Part shown: positions 45,102-57,280 of the stretch, piece by piece
Numbering within the stretch: the stretch's first letter is position 1
Layout of the letters: the number at the start of each line of letters is the position of its first letter
NCBI GenBank assembly: GCA_015956445.1
Contig: WIUZ02000018.1
Location: forward strand, 558,001-622,000
Length of the DNA stretch: 64,000 nucleotides
Source of the DNA: Thelephora terrestris
Lineage: Eukaryota > Basidiomycota > Agaricomycetes > Thelephorales > Thelephoraceae
Reading direction: 5' to 3'
Translations under genes and position numbers: made by a program
The notes under the pieces: model-generated
What the model saw: only the letters and a program-made list of their open reading frames with translations
Database searches by the model: none
Told to the model about the DNA's origin: nothing

Positions 45102-47281
45102 TGCTGGGGGGGAGGGCCCCTGCCTGTCAGGTGATATGAAAGGTCCGCGACAAAATACAGCTGACGGGTCATCGCAATACATGGCGCGCTCTCGGGCTGA
45201 ATCCAGGTCCAGTGTGCGCACGCGTCCAGTAACAATAAGAGCGACACCCAGAGTCGCTAAGGTGATTCAGATTGAGTACACCGGGAGCGGGAGGGTCCAC
45301 CCTACAGAAGAATTGGTCTCGTTCGCATCAATGAACGAAACAATAAGCAGAGAGGGCTGGCCGACGACAACATCAGGGCAACACGATAGTTTATTGTTCC
45401 TTCACGTAGTTCCTGCCCGCAGTTTATGCGGAACTGGATGAAGCTCCAGCAAGCTGCCATCTTCACAATCGCCCAGCCGATTGTTTCTTAACCGTCGGCA
45501 CACCAGGAGGGGAAAATCGGCGCGACAAAACAGTCGGGGCCTAGGACAAAATCGAACCATCAGGTGTTTTTGTGAGCGAGTTCATTCGGCATTGCCCGGG
45601 CCACCCCGCCGGCGCTATTGTCATGAATGACTTGTTCTCACGGTCACAACAAATTTCGAACGCCGCAGTTTTCTCATTCTTATGCTTACCGCGGGCAGGT
45701 CATCCAAAACTCACCCACGAGAGAGCAAGCAAACAAACGCGTGGATGGCGAACGTGAGAGACGAGTAACAGATCTTTTGTTGATTATGCAAAGGCGAAAC
45801 GCGCGTAAGGTAAGTATAGAATGAACGTCCTCCATGGAGACGTGTACGATCCCACCAGTCCTTTTTCCGCAGTAGAACTCACAAAGACGGGCGAAAAATA
45901 TCTACGTCTGTTCACAATTTTGCCGCAGTCAGTCAGTCCACGAACCCATCGACAATAGTAAATTTCCTGCTTTTGTGGTTGCCACAAATTACCGGACAGG
46001 TCAGAAGATTGGCAATGCACTGGGATCTCCCCACTTGGCAGGATCCTCTGGTTTCAATCGGCCAGTCGCAGCCGGAACTCCCCCAGCCTGGTTGCGCATG
46101 GAGGGCTGGCGTCGATCATCTCGGTTTCTACAGTGAGTGTCGTGTGCTCGCGATGCGGTCTGGAACAACCCAAATGGATCTTGTCCACCAAAGGCCTATG
46201 ACGGGATTGTGTGAGATGCTGTTCGAGGTGACCAGCACATCAAGGGTATGAAAACGCGCCAGGGTCTTGGAACAGCTGATAAGCAGGCGTGGAAAAACGG
46301 AGCACCCGAGTTGGGGGAGGAAAGGGGGAGGATGGGGAATAAGAAGAGGGAAAGGAAATGCGGAAAGGGTTCCGGAACCATTAACACGAGAGGATGGGTC
46401 ACAGATCTCTTCCGACACACATATCACCATCCCCATTTGTGATGTGTAACACAGGCAAGCGCACCTCTGCTCAATAAACCAGAAACGAAAAAAAGCACAC
46501 GCAGAAGCAGAAGCGAGAGAACTCTGGGATCGGTATGGAGTCTTGAACTTGCTACTGTCGACGCCAGGAGGTCTCCGACTCCCCCGACCAAAGGGGCGCA
46601 TAAATGTTGGGTCGGTGTCAAAGCGGAGGGTACCAACTCCCACAAGAGGGAATAACCTGACGGTTCCCAACAGTGAACTATGGAAAGACCCGGCCCTGCA
46701 TTCTTGATCGATGACGTTGCGTCCTAACTGGCGCTCGCGCACATGTCGTCCTCGATTCCCCTTCCCAGGTCCAGACGAATTCAATTGTATTGATCTTGGA
46801 TAGGGACATCTTCAACCTGGCAAGGCGTCTACCCAATCTCAATTTTCTCAGTCAAAACATGTGGCAAGGTCGACCTGGGAAAACCCCGAGCAATTGAAAA
46901 TTGAAAAACGGAGCCCGTGACAGAACTTTTACACACAATTGCCCAGAAATCAGGGTAGTGTAGTTTACATACAACAAAATGGTGGTGAACAACAACAAGT
47001 GGGTTTTAATGAAATGCGAAGAGAAACCCAAGAACGAAAGCCGAATAAGTGATGATGGAGAATGTTACGAAAAAGGTTCGGATGGAGCCGGAGTCCGGCA
47101 ATAATCGAGCGGAGTTGTGCACGCCGAGTAGCGGAAGAAATGAGGTGATGTGAGGGTGATAGTTCGTGATAGAGTGTGGGGTATCGCTCTCTAGAGGATA
47201 GGTAGCAGGTTAGGGCCAGCAGAATCGGATGGTGAAGCACATGCGTACCAAATCCAAATGTGATGATGGTATGGAATGCAC

Positions 47282-47401
47282 TCAAGCAATGACGCATTGG
47301 TTGCTTCCGCTGCCTCCGCTGGTCTCAAGGTCAACAGGGAAGTCCTGCTGCTCGGCGGAGGTGGTCTCGGATGGGGCGAAGAAGGTGAAGAAGGAGTCCA
47401 T
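47282..47401 (-). CDS. Mating pheromone precursor 2 (CaaX lipopeptide, CVIA)
   Basis: 39 residues: MDSFFTFFAPSETT, DFPVDLETSGG and GSGSNQCVIA. Same architecture as precursor 1. The predicted mature ends differ (SGG...CVIA here, CGG...CIIA in the other), which could change receptor specificity; precursor 1 has an extra Cys at residue 28. A TATATAAG box lies 105-112 bp upstream. Two pheromone genes side by side are usual in B mating-type loci of tetrapolar fungi, but non-mating pheromone-like genes also occur. Confidence 0.88.
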   Translation of the reverse strand: MDSFFTFFAPSETTSAEQQDFPVDLETSGGSGSNQCVIA

Positions 47402-47505
47402 TTCGGTTGGGTTTGTAGAGTGGAGGGGGGTCGAAAAATGGAGGAGAGTAGTGTGGAAGAGATGGTAGGATGACCTGTTGGAGGACTTTACCTTCTGCAA
47501 CTCGA

Positions 47506-47513
47506 CTTATATA
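47506..47513 (-). promoter_or_regulatory. TATA box of pheromone gene 2
   Basis: TATATAAG on the minus strand, same position relative to the ATG as in gene 1. Confidence 0.65.
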
Positions 47514-48510
47514 TGCTGAAGATGTGGGACCGTATTGAAGTTCATCAGGCCCCATGGGAGATCCGCGACAAAAAGAAAGGTGATAGGGTTCGTCGTGATA
47601 GTGCATGGTGCGCTCGCTCCAAGGTCACGATGATTTCGGGTCTTCAAACAATAAGAGTAACACTCAGTGTTGCCAAGGAGATTCAGATCTGGCGCATCGG
47701 GGGCGGGAGGGTCCATCCTACACAGAAGAATTGCTCTCGCTCGCATCAGTGGACACAACAATAAAGAGAGGGGAGGGCTGACCGACAGCTAAATCAGGAG
47801 AACACCCAAGTTTATTGTTCACTCACGCAGTTCCCTCCCGCTGTTTATGCGGTCTGGAATCCAGACTGCGCAAACTTGGATGAACCTCGAGCGCTCGAGC
47901 TCATGTTCACTTTGCTCAGCCCATATAGCTCCGTCCGTGAACATCGATACACCAAGGAGAGGAGAGCGGCGAGACGATGCAGAGCGTAGAGCAAAGATTG
48001 AACCACTAGAATTTTTTGCTGGCAAGTTCGTTCGGTATTACGACAGAATCGGGAGGAGGGCGTGAGGCAAAGACAATAAGGTCAGGCACGGATCAGCTTC
48101 AGAAAAGGCGCCCATATTCCGCTTTGATTATTTGTTCCCACGATCACAACAAATTTCTTGATAGCCTCGCATCCGCTTTGCTTATTCTTATGCACACTAC
48201 GGACCGACCCCAAAGCTCGGCCCCGAAGAGCAAGTAGACAATTGAAAGGATAGATGATGAACGTAAGTAAGGGTGAGTAACGAAGATCTTGTTGATTATG
48301 CAGAAGCGAAAAGCAAATACACAACAGATAGGTGACAATCCATACATGATCTCACCGACCCCTTTTCTGGAGGGGAACTCGTGCAAACGGGTGAGCTCAA
48401 TCTGTGCCTGTTGATCACCCATCTGTCGTCAAATCCATGGACAATGGTAAACCGTCGCTTGTGTGGTTGACTCCAGCGACCGGACGGGTCAGAAAATCTG
48501 CAGCGCGCTG

Positions 48511-50891
48511 CAAAACCCTCCCCCGCTCGGTTATGTACCCTGAGTAAAACTTTTGGGGGACTGCTTTCGGGCCATACCCCTCCATACCCGCACAAGATTC
48601 ATACTCGCGACTGGTCGCAGCCACAAGATCACCCAGCCATGTTATCGGGTCGAAAGTCACACACAGCCCGTGTGTCTCTCCCTCAGCAGCTGGTCTGTCG
48701 GCCGGAATGCTGCCTCTTTTAGCCCGGTCGCCACGGATATGTTTATCGGCTACGGCCAAGCCCAAGGAACCAGCTTCAGTCGACTGGGGTTGCGGGTAAA
48801 TTCTCTAGGCCCACGTCAGGTAACAATTTCTTCGAAGGAGACGGGGACGTATAACTTACCAGTGATCCGGTGATTGACATCAATGCGTTTGGGGGTGGCC
48901 TCTCCAGCGACGCGATCTTCATTGTAGGTCTTTGTCCGCAGACGGTATGAGTCCCGGAAGCAATGATCTTTCTGAAAGGGCAATGACTAGTGTGTAGAAT
49001 GATCTATGCCTTGATAAAGAGGAAGTATAACTGGTAAGTCCTCGCGAAGGAATCGGTTACGAGTCGTGGAAGGGGTCGAAAAGCTCTTCTCTTGCGGCCA
49101 CTGACACCACTCCGAGGTCCGGATCGTATGGCATCACAAACGGTCCAATCCGACCACCCTTCTCCACATCTGCAGCGGTAATTGCTTGTAGGCGACCAAC
49201 GAGCTGAGAACTGGCACGGTATGCATGGCAAGTTTGTAGACTCCAGAGAAGTCTTCTTCCACGGCATAGAGGCACGAGGTCTCCGACTTGGTGCCATTGA
49301 AACTTTCGAGAACCTGGAGCACACAACCTGGAGACGATGCAGCACTTCCCGAGGGCGCGTATGATGTCGATGATGGAATCGAGGAGAGAGCTATGAGGGC
49401 TGATGAAATGGGTTTCAGACTTTCAGTTCGGTTCGGACTCGGCATTCCGGCACGCGGCCTTGTTTCCCACGGTTGCAACGGAAAACAGGAAAAATCGCAC
49501 CGCCTGAGTGGGATACGTCTGCGGCTGCACCCAGAAATTCATCGCTCAAAGGGTCCAATACCGCGGCTGATTTGATATGTTACTTGAGATGTCCACTCGC
49601 AACTCAATCGCCGGGAATGCCCCACAGCGAGGCATTATTTGTACGCCGAAGACAGCCCGACGTGAATTTGCGTGAATGTTGTTTATCTGTCGTTTCTCAA
49701 GGTGACTGGGCCAGCAGCCGCTTGGTGCCACGTGAAGTCTCTGTCGGAAGGAAGCTTGTTCCCAGCGGCTGTGTTCCGTCACACACACAACTACCCTTCC
49801 CTTCTGGACTTTTGGATGACCCGCGTTCATCAAATCTGTGGACTTCCGGCTTCGCTGGTCTTTGAAATCCGAAGACCTGAAGCTGGAAGCCCGAAAATAA
49901 ACTCACACCAGAACCCAACGCTATACTGTGGCGCTGAAAACCGGACGCGCTTGATGGCACTCGTTTTGCCCACAACCTAATCTTCATCCTCTTTACTTCC
50001 GAACCATTTCCGCACGCTCGTGTTCTTTGTCGTCACACAGCAGAGAGGTTTACACACCTTGCCCCCGCTTTCATGCAGCGACAACCATCAGTAGTGTCGC
50101 TGCATCCGGCGTTTTGTCCTCTACCTTTGTCCCCAATCGATGTAGTTCCTGCGCAGCCGTAGAGAAACGGGCGGAAACCTCATGTGAATTCTCAGGTTGT
50201 CCGCCTCTGGACTGCTGGCATTCAATAAATGTACTCAAACCATCTACAAGGGGCTCGCTGAAAAGCTATAACAAATGAGCTTCAATTACCCAATTAAATG
50301 GGGTTCAGTGGATCCTTTCAGACAGTTGCACCCTTGTTCAATAGCCCGCACCAACTGGACTTGTAATTTCAGCCACGAATCACTGAAGTTGAAACGTGCC
50401 CTTTCACCAGTGGGCCCACTGCAGCCCCCGCACCCCTTTCCTGCACAATCACAATTCGTGGCGGTCCCGGAGGTCGTTTGTAAAACTAAAACTTTAAAAT
50501 AAAAGTCAAGGTTTTCCTGCGCACGTGACTTCTGCCCACTCCTTCGAGTTTTGTTTTAAATTTGGCTTGTTTCGGCGGCTTGAAAATTGAAAGGGGACTA
50601 TTCTCTGATGACTGGCCTCGATCACCTAGGCTTTACTTGTTCATCCAGCTCGAACTCGTAAACCAACAACTGCGGGCGAGTTTTTATCCTATCCCATCCA
50701 TTATCCCCCTTCAAGTCAACCTTCCCGATGGCGCGTGTATTTCACCCAGGGTGGGCGATATACAAAGAGTATGTGTCTGAGCTCGCCACTCGCCCGCAAC
50801 GCCTTATCAACTATCCACAGACAATTGGACTTCCTTGGTCATGGTGATGCTCTATGGTAACACTTCGCTTTATCGATCATGATCATCGCAG
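48511..50891. other. No recognised gene
   Basis: A minus-strand stretch near 49330-49070 reads like a conserved protein in part (ITAADVEKGGRIGPFVMPYD) with a possible secretion-like serine-rich lead near 49440, but I cannot assign it. 50728-50772 (+) could be a 5' exon (MARVFHPGWAIYKEY) of the next gene. Confidence 0.35.
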
Positions 50892-52056
50892 GATCTGAAG
50901 ATTTTGAACCCTTCAACCTCTAGGGAACCCTCCCCCACGTCACAATACTCGCGTGTCAAGATCGGAGATGTGGGATTTCTCCGTCGTGGAAGGCTCTTTT
51001 TACTGTACTCTGCTGCTTCCCCTTTGGGGGAACGGCGATTAGGAGAAGATGTTCCCAACACATTCGAACAATTGGACGTCGGAACTCCGGAAGTCACCCT
51101 AGTTCGACAACCCGGTTGCCTTCGTACGAACAGCGTCAAACAGGTCTACACCGACCACGGCGGTGATGCCACATCCATAACATCGTACGATCACTCCTTT
51201 GCATCATCCTTCGCTGTTCTCAACCTCGTCCCATCTAGCTCCCGAGGAGCGGGTTCAGGTTTCTCATTCGAGCTCAAGGAGAATCGCAGCGGCGCAGCAT
51301 TAGTAACCAATTACGAGACATACAGGGTGGATGCAACGATCCAAGCGCCGTTCGAAGAATACACCAAGCGCCACTACGACTCGTGGGTTGCGCTGGGTCA
51401 TGACAAGGGATATTCAGAAGACGTTCGCCCAGTCCTCGTGACCGGTTTTGACGTCACCAGGGACTTTGAAATGGTCGCGTACTCGGATGAGGACACCACT
51501 GTCAGAGCCGACGTGGTTACCGATGATTCTGGGGTCGCCGTATCTCACTCGTTCACAGAACGCACGAGATCTTCACCCCACATTCAAAAGGGGCCGTGGG
51601 GTCAGGCCCCCCTTCCACGCGACCGAGTTGTGGAATTTCCTTCGAAATCGACGAACGATGCGGACATCCCCGAGGACTTCAATCGATGCGTCTTTGTTCG
51701 GTATTACACTATGCGAAAATCGCCGGAACGGGCTCGGAGGATGAGTCGGGCTGGCCAAGGACCACGCGATCTCGGTGCAGACGAGGACGGACCACTTGTC
51801 GACCCGGATTCACCGGGACAGCTCGATGATGAAATCGGGGAGGATGGCGAAGAGGACTCGGATAAATATGGATCAGACAACGAGGATTATGATCTAGGCT
51901 GTGTCGTTCACAACGTACCATCTGTATGCCTCTTAATATGTTCTTTCGATTGCACCCTGACTTTTGCCCAAGGACGAGGACTACGACAACTGGGCCACCG
52001 TCGCAGATTACGTGTTCAAGGTACTTAATCCCCTTCTCCGCACCGCCGCTAGGTGA
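50892..52056 (+). CDS. Agaricomycete-expanded hypothetical protein ('GDVGF' family)
   Basis: Exon 50892-51923 joins exon 51973-52056 through a 49-bp GT-AG intron, in phase, giving about 370 residues. The start is uncertain: there is no ATG at the acceptor, and a possible 5' exon is 50728-50772. Features: VKIGDVGFLRRGRLFLLYSA near the N-terminus, a beta-rich middle with VLVTGFDVTRDF, RCVFVRYYTMRK, then a long Asp/Glu-rich tail and DEDYDNWATVADYVF at the end. The same order (GDVGF, 'VLVTG', 'FVRYY', acidic tail) occurs in a large mushroom family of unknown function, as I recall it. There is no catalytic motif. It is probably expressed and lineage-specific. Confidence 0.7.
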
Positions 52057-52781
52057 CTGAACCATGTTCGATGGAAGAATTCCGATGCAGTCTCCGTGTT
52101 GATGCACCACCGTGACTTGGCGGGAATTCGTACGGTAAGACATACAAACGCGAGGAATTCCGGGGACTCACCTCTGATCAGGCGGGGGATACGAACGACC
52201 TCTCCATACTGTTGGATAAGCATAAGCCACGTATCGTGGTAGACGAAAGCGGAGGTAAGAATTGATCCTCATAACGAATGGACGCGTAGCGTCTAACTCT
52301 TGCCAGTGGGGAGGATAATTCCTCGAGACAACCAACAACCGGAAGGGCAAGTCGCACAATCAAACGCCCCGAATGGGCTGGAGTGAGGATGCGGCCGTGT
52401 TTCTAACCAGCAGCCTCTAATCAACGTATCGCCGGCGGGCTTTTTGACGACTATTTTGCTTGTTATTAACCACTCTGTCAGAGCCCGTTTCCTGTGTCTA
52501 GAAATTCAACAATAAATCTTAACAGTGAATGCTACTGCTCTCGCCGTCGGTCTTCTACGACGGAGATACCATTTGCGATCCACCACACGATTTTTCTTCC
52601 ACGTGAAATAGAGCCACAATCGGATTTCATTTGGGTCGATCCGTCCCACAGCAGAACACATACAAGTGATTTACAATCGTTGGGAAAGTAACTAGCGGGT
52701 CTAACCTGCCATGAGCCTGGAACAGACTCGCCGTTGAGAACACTCACGTTTCTGATTGCAACCCAACGGAGAGAGGAGAGC
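52057..52781. other. Convergent intergenic region, no gene
   Basis: Lies between two genes pointing at each other. The last 300 bp are AT-richer. Only short unsupported frames are present. Confidence 0.5.
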
Positions 52782-53836
52782 CTACGAGATGTACTCCAAC
52801 ACCTTTTTGGGGTTCCACCCTGGATAAATGTCGTTATCTAAGGGCTCCCCCACTACCCCTTCGCCCCGCTCCCAGCGGAGGGATATCGTAGAAACAAAGT
52901 CCGTTCGTTTCTCCAACTCTGAGGGAGGGATGTAGTTAATTGATAAGGCCTTTCCCGCCTTTTCCTGATAAGACTTCAATACCGCGTTGAACGACTATCA
53001 CGTTAAAAAGTCGGTTTCAGCTGTCACTGGGCAACACGAAGCCGCGGGTTTGTGTCACTAACTGTGCGTTCGCCCTCCACGTGGAACACCTTCCATTCGA
53101 GTTTCTCCGCTGGCAGGTTAGTGAACACGAACCCGACGTAGCGCGCGATATCCGGTCTGCCGGTGAAGCTGATTGGGGTGTCGCCGAGTCCGGGAACGGT
53201 CACCTTTCCGTTTGCAAAGTCGAACCCGAAAAACCTTCAAGCAAAAAAATAACCCGAGTAAACGTCCCCCCCCCCACGGCCCAGGTTACAGGCGAGAGCG
53301 AACGAAGACTCACGGGCAGAAGAGCATATCCGGACAAGGACCGGTGTAGAAGATTGAGTAGGGCAGCCCGATTTCCCGGAGGTGTTCGTGGATCTGTTTT
53401 TTCAACAACACGTAACCACCTGAACCTCCGGGCGTTCCAAACTCAGATGGAGCGAAGATCTTTACTCCCGATAACTTCGCGGCGTGTGCTAGAGCTTTTT
53501 GGCCCTGAAGCCCTTCCGGGGTGCTCCTGACCGCGCTGATCGCGACCTCGACGCCTTCAAATGCCGCCTGAAGTGTGGACTGGTCGTTATAGTCGATGGT
53601 AGCGAACTTGGCACCTTGAGTGGCCCACTCAGGATGAGAAGTACTTGCATCCTTGATATCCAACCGTGCGCATCAGGCTCACAGAAGTGATCACAAGGAC
53701 AGCGAGAGGTGCCCACCGATCTGGAGACAACGGTGACCGATGATACCGTTCCAGCAGCTTTCAACCTCAGCAACTCGTCGACGATGAAACTCCCAATGTG
53801 CCCGGCCCCGATCACAGCGAAAGAGCGGAAGACCAT
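52782..53836 (-). CDS. NmrA-like NAD(P)-binding protein (isoflavone-reductase-like)
   Basis: Exons (minus) 53836-53717, 53651-53314, 53234-53063 and 52994-52782; GT-AG, phases agree, 280 residues. The N-terminus MVFRSFAVIGAGHIGSFIVD has the Rossmann GxGxxG loop and reaches VTVVSRS. Then come SHPEWATQGAKFATIDYND, VEVAISAVRS, KIFAPSEFGTP, a Tyr/Lys region YVLLKKQIHEHLREIGLPYS, FFGFDFANGKVTVPG, SFTGRPDIARYVGFV and YPGWNPKKVLEYIS at the end. This is the usual order of fungal NmrA-like (PF05368-type) proteins. Such proteins act as redox sensors or NADPH-dependent reductases; the substrate cannot be told here. Length is normal and no defect was seen. Cytosolic, with no signal peptide. Confidence 0.92.
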
Positions 53837-54080
53837 GTCGTCGTTCGTGAGAGAAGGTGTTTCCGTTGGGGTTGTTTAATTGTTGCCGACGCGCAGTGAC
53901 TCACGGCGGCGACTGCGCGATTTTGGTCAGCGATTGCAATACATTTGAGGCATAGATTCGCGGACCCCCGAGGGACGTCCAGGTTCCAGCCATGGCCACA
54001 AATAGAATCGTAGAAATTGTTGTGTATTAGTATTACCAAGTATGGAGTGGGGTCGGATATTACGATAGCGAGGGCACACG

Positions 54081-56100
54081 TCACCTCCTCAAGGCCTCGA
54101 CCTGCTTCTTCTTTTCTTGTTCACCCCCGGTCCCTCTTCCCTTCGACCTCATGAACACGACGACCTTTCCAGCCTGGCCAGCCCTCGCAGAGCGCCCAGC
54201 ACGGTGCAGGAAGTCAACCATATTCCTCGGCATGTCAACGATGAATACGTGCCGGACGTCCGGTGAGAAATCCAATCCCCTGGAAAGCATGGAGGTGGTG
54301 ATCATAACGTGCGGCTTCTTGTCCTCGCTCAGAGAGGGTGACCTCGGTTTCAATCTGGAATTGGTCACCCGAAGGAACCCATCCAAGTGGTGATTGTTGC
54401 CGAAATTCCTGGCGTCGCTGTCCTTGGTCAAAGCGACGTTGGGGATTCCTTTTCCCTCCAGGAAAGCTCCGAGACTTAGGACCTTCGTCCGCTCGTTGCA
54501 AAAGATCAGTATTTTAGATCGCTTGCCATCGAAGTCGGAACGAATGGAGTCTTCTGCCCAGACTTTTGTGATCCTGCGTTCGATATCCGCGTCTTTGTTC
54601 CCACTTGTCCAACTCGCGTATTCGGTTTTCATGTTGGGGGGAAGGCGATGCAAGGCAGGTGAGGCGAGCCTGGTTAAGGACGGATGGTAGGTGTCGAGAT
54701 ATAACGCGAGTGATGGAGGGATAGTGGCGGTGGCTAAAATTAAATTGAATGGGTAGTTTATGGGAGTAGTCTGGGATAAAGTAGGGGTAGTTGAGGTTTC
54801 CGATGGAGGAGGGAAAAGATCCAGGGTATTTTGAACGGGTTGACCACGGGCAGCGGCGATGTCCGCCAAGAGCGTCCGAGTGCTCTCATGGAAGTCCGGA
54901 TCTAGGATATGCGCGATCAGTTTCGTCGATCGTTGGAATGAGGATGTGAGTAGATACCGAAAAGGATGTCCGCTTCATCAATGATGACCCATTCGACATT
55001 TTGAAGTCCCATTGCGGGCTCGGCGCCCCTAAAGGATGTCTCATTGCGCGACCCAGACAGTTCTGCAGCAAGCTGCTTGTCCGATTCATACTTTTCCGGT
55101 TCCTGCTTTTCCGGTTCGTCCTGACGGTGATTCCACCGTTTACCTGTTGCCATTTCTAACAGCTTGTTTGGAGTACCCACAAGGACGTCGACCGGGCGAG
55201 AAACTCCCGGGTGAGACGCACCGAGCTCCACAGCAGCGTCGTCGGTAAATTGTGAGGCCATCTTTGAAGCTGTGAATGTCGTACGGGGCGCGCTCCTCGT
55301 GTTCGCCCTCGAAGCACAGAGGACTTTCAGTTTGATGTTATGGGAAAGATTCTTGGCAAACGAAGACAGTTGTCGTGATAATTCATGGGTGGGAGCCAAG
55401 ATCAAAGCCCTGGGGTTCACCGCGCGTCGTGGATGGGATGAAATCGCTGGTGAGGTAGACTCCGAAGCGGCCAGCTCGGACTTTTTGAGATGGTGGAGTA
55501 GAGGGAGAAGGTACGCGATGGATTTACCAGAACCCGTCTCGGAGGCTAGGAGATACTGTCGCCATTCTGGGGTGTCCGAAAAGAGATGCTTCAGAGACAA
55601 TGCTTGGATGAGTGTAGGGGGCGCGGGTGGTCCGAGGATCCGGTGTACAGAGTCGCGAAGCCCGTCGAGCAGGGGAGGCGAAGAAAACGACGCGGGCAGG
55701 GGTCCCGAACTCCCAGATTTTGACGCGGGGAGGTCAAATTCTTGGGCCAGAGGGTTGACCCCCTTCCGCTCCATCCTTTTTGCCTGTCGGTATCGTCTCC
55801 TGGCCAATCTATCTACGCTAGGGTTTGGAGGAGATACGGATGGAGACGTTTCTTGTTTCCTTTGCCGTCCGGCGTGTGGGGGTGAATCTCGAGAGACCGC
55901 TGGCGCTGCGACCTCCAGTCTTCCGCCATTTTTTGATCGAGGTGTCAGGTCCTTGACAAGACGCGTACGAGATGGTTCTGGAAGATGGGTGACAGTGAGT
56001 TTCTCGTCCCACAAGAGCCTCGCTACCACGTACTTGTGTGTAAAGAACGGAACAGAGGCAGGCAGACGGTCAGGCTCCTACGACATGGCAGAAGAGACAT
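54081..56100 (-). CDS. MRH4: Mitochondrial DEAD-box RNA helicase MRH4
   Basis: Exons (minus) 56100-56034, 55977-54958 and 54901-54081; GT-AG, phases agree, 635 residues. Exon 1 encodes an Arg-rich, acid-free presequence (MSLLPCRRSLTVCLPLFRSL), consistent with mitochondrial import. Helicase motifs in order: SETGSGKS (I), PTHELSRQ (Ia), GTPNKLLE (Ib), DEAD (II), ATATIPP (III), LIFCNERTK (IV), SRGLDF (V) and HRAGRSARAG (VI). The TAT in motif III and the divergent Ib are as in MRH4 proteins. Known role: assembly of the mitochondrial large ribosomal subunit. It shares a 360-bp head-to-head promoter with the BTB gene at 56461. Its 5' end is duplicated at 62541-62835. It looks intact. Confidence 0.9.
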
Positions 56101-57280
56101 CAGAGTGAGCGGATCAAATGCGTGAGAAGCTGCTTGCCGCTACGGCTTCGGTCGTACCCGTGGCCAACTCCCATTCGCAAACCGCACTGCAAACTCTTAG
56201 ATTCTCCCGCAGTCTTCGGTACCATCCCAGCGCAAGTGCGACAACTCCGAGCACGAAATCTGTTGCTGGCTTGGGGATGACAGTGATCAGCCCAACGCCA
56301 AACTGTCACGGGCGTGTTCCTGTGGATATGCGGGCCGGCGAGCGTGAATTGAATACGCCATAAATCTTAAGTAAGTTAAGACGGAAACCCTGTTGCGGGA
56401 TATATATGCTGATCTATCTTTCAGGGTCAAGCGGAAACCTACCCCCGAACCTCTACTTCGATGGCCCCGCCACACCTTTTGCTGGATGCCCTAAGCGACT
56501 CTATCGCTTCTGGGACCTTCATCGATACCAAGTTCTACGCATTCACTCGTAGAGATGCTCATAGACGTGTTTGTGCCCCGCGAGCGCTGTACGGTAACAG
56601 CCATATCTTGGGCACGATCCCCTACTTTTCAACTTGTGCGTGACTTCGCCCCACCCAATATCCTAGTATCCATTCACACCACCTTGAAGTGTTCTCAGAG
56701 GGATTTTCGGAAGGAAATTTGAGGCACATCAATGATGGATTTCCCTCCGACTCCCACCCCTACACCGAGGACTATGACTACCTATCTGACAGTGATCTTG
56801 AGGATGGATCTTCTTGCTTGGGGGAGGACCCCGAAGAAGCCGATGATGTCAACTCTCAGCAGATACTCGAGAACGCAGAGGTCGCGCAACCCGCCGTCTC
56901 CAATAGTCTGCCGCCAGCTCCATTGGAACTAAACAAGGCTCAGGACCATAACAGGTCAACCCCGCTCCCTGTTCGCTGTTTTTCCACGTTCGTCAACTTA
57001 GGTCACAGTGCTTCTGATGACCCCCCAAGGATGGGCAAGGTCGCCATCGTCCGCGACACAGGAGCCGTTACGTACGTGTAGTGGAGTCTCACGTTTACCA
57101 ATCCTCACAACTCACTGGCCGATCGCAGCTTTGAAGCATTGCTGTATTTCTTATTCACTGACGAGATAAACTTTGCTCCGCTCAGTTCGGACCCCCGTCA
57201 TGAGCCCGCGCAGGCAAGGGTCGGGGATTGGAGTGCAGGGAAACCGCCGTCTCCGTCGGCAAAATCGATTTATAGACTTG
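55803..57280. repeat. Source copy of a segmental duplication (MRH4 5' end, promoter, BTB gene 5' part)
   Basis: Matches 62541-64000 at an offset of about 6.74 kb with high identity over coding and intergenic parts. The duplicate continues past the window, so the right limit is unknown. Confidence 0.9.
56101..56460. promoter_or_regulatory. Bidirectional promoter between MRH4 and BTB gene A
   Basis: 360 bp separate the two divergent start codons. It contains GATATATATGC about 60 bp before the BTB ATG. The whole interval is duplicated upstream of BTB gene C. Confidence 0.6.

Larger units (their letters stand above)
44240..46030 (-). repeat. Tandem duplication, unit 1, containing pheromone gene 1
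   Basis: Aligns with 46640-48510 through the 3' flank, the pheromone gene, the promoter and about 1 kb upstream. Shared anchors include GGTTCCCAAC at 44276 and 46656, the gene itself, and CGGGAGGGTCCA at about 45289 and 47704. The period is about 2.4 kb. Divergence is moderate, with many indels outside the gene, so the duplication is not recent. Confidence 0.8.
46640..48510 (-). repeat. Tandem duplication, unit 2, containing pheromone gene 2
   Basis: Partner of 44240-46030. The far upstream part (about 48380-48500, compared with 45890-46020) keeps similar minus-strand peptide readings, so the copied block may include part of another gene. Confidence 0.8.

Noticed and set aside
55272-56108. 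Plus-strand 278-codon frame
   Set aside because: Antisense to MRH4 helicase exons, whose motifs are unambiguous.
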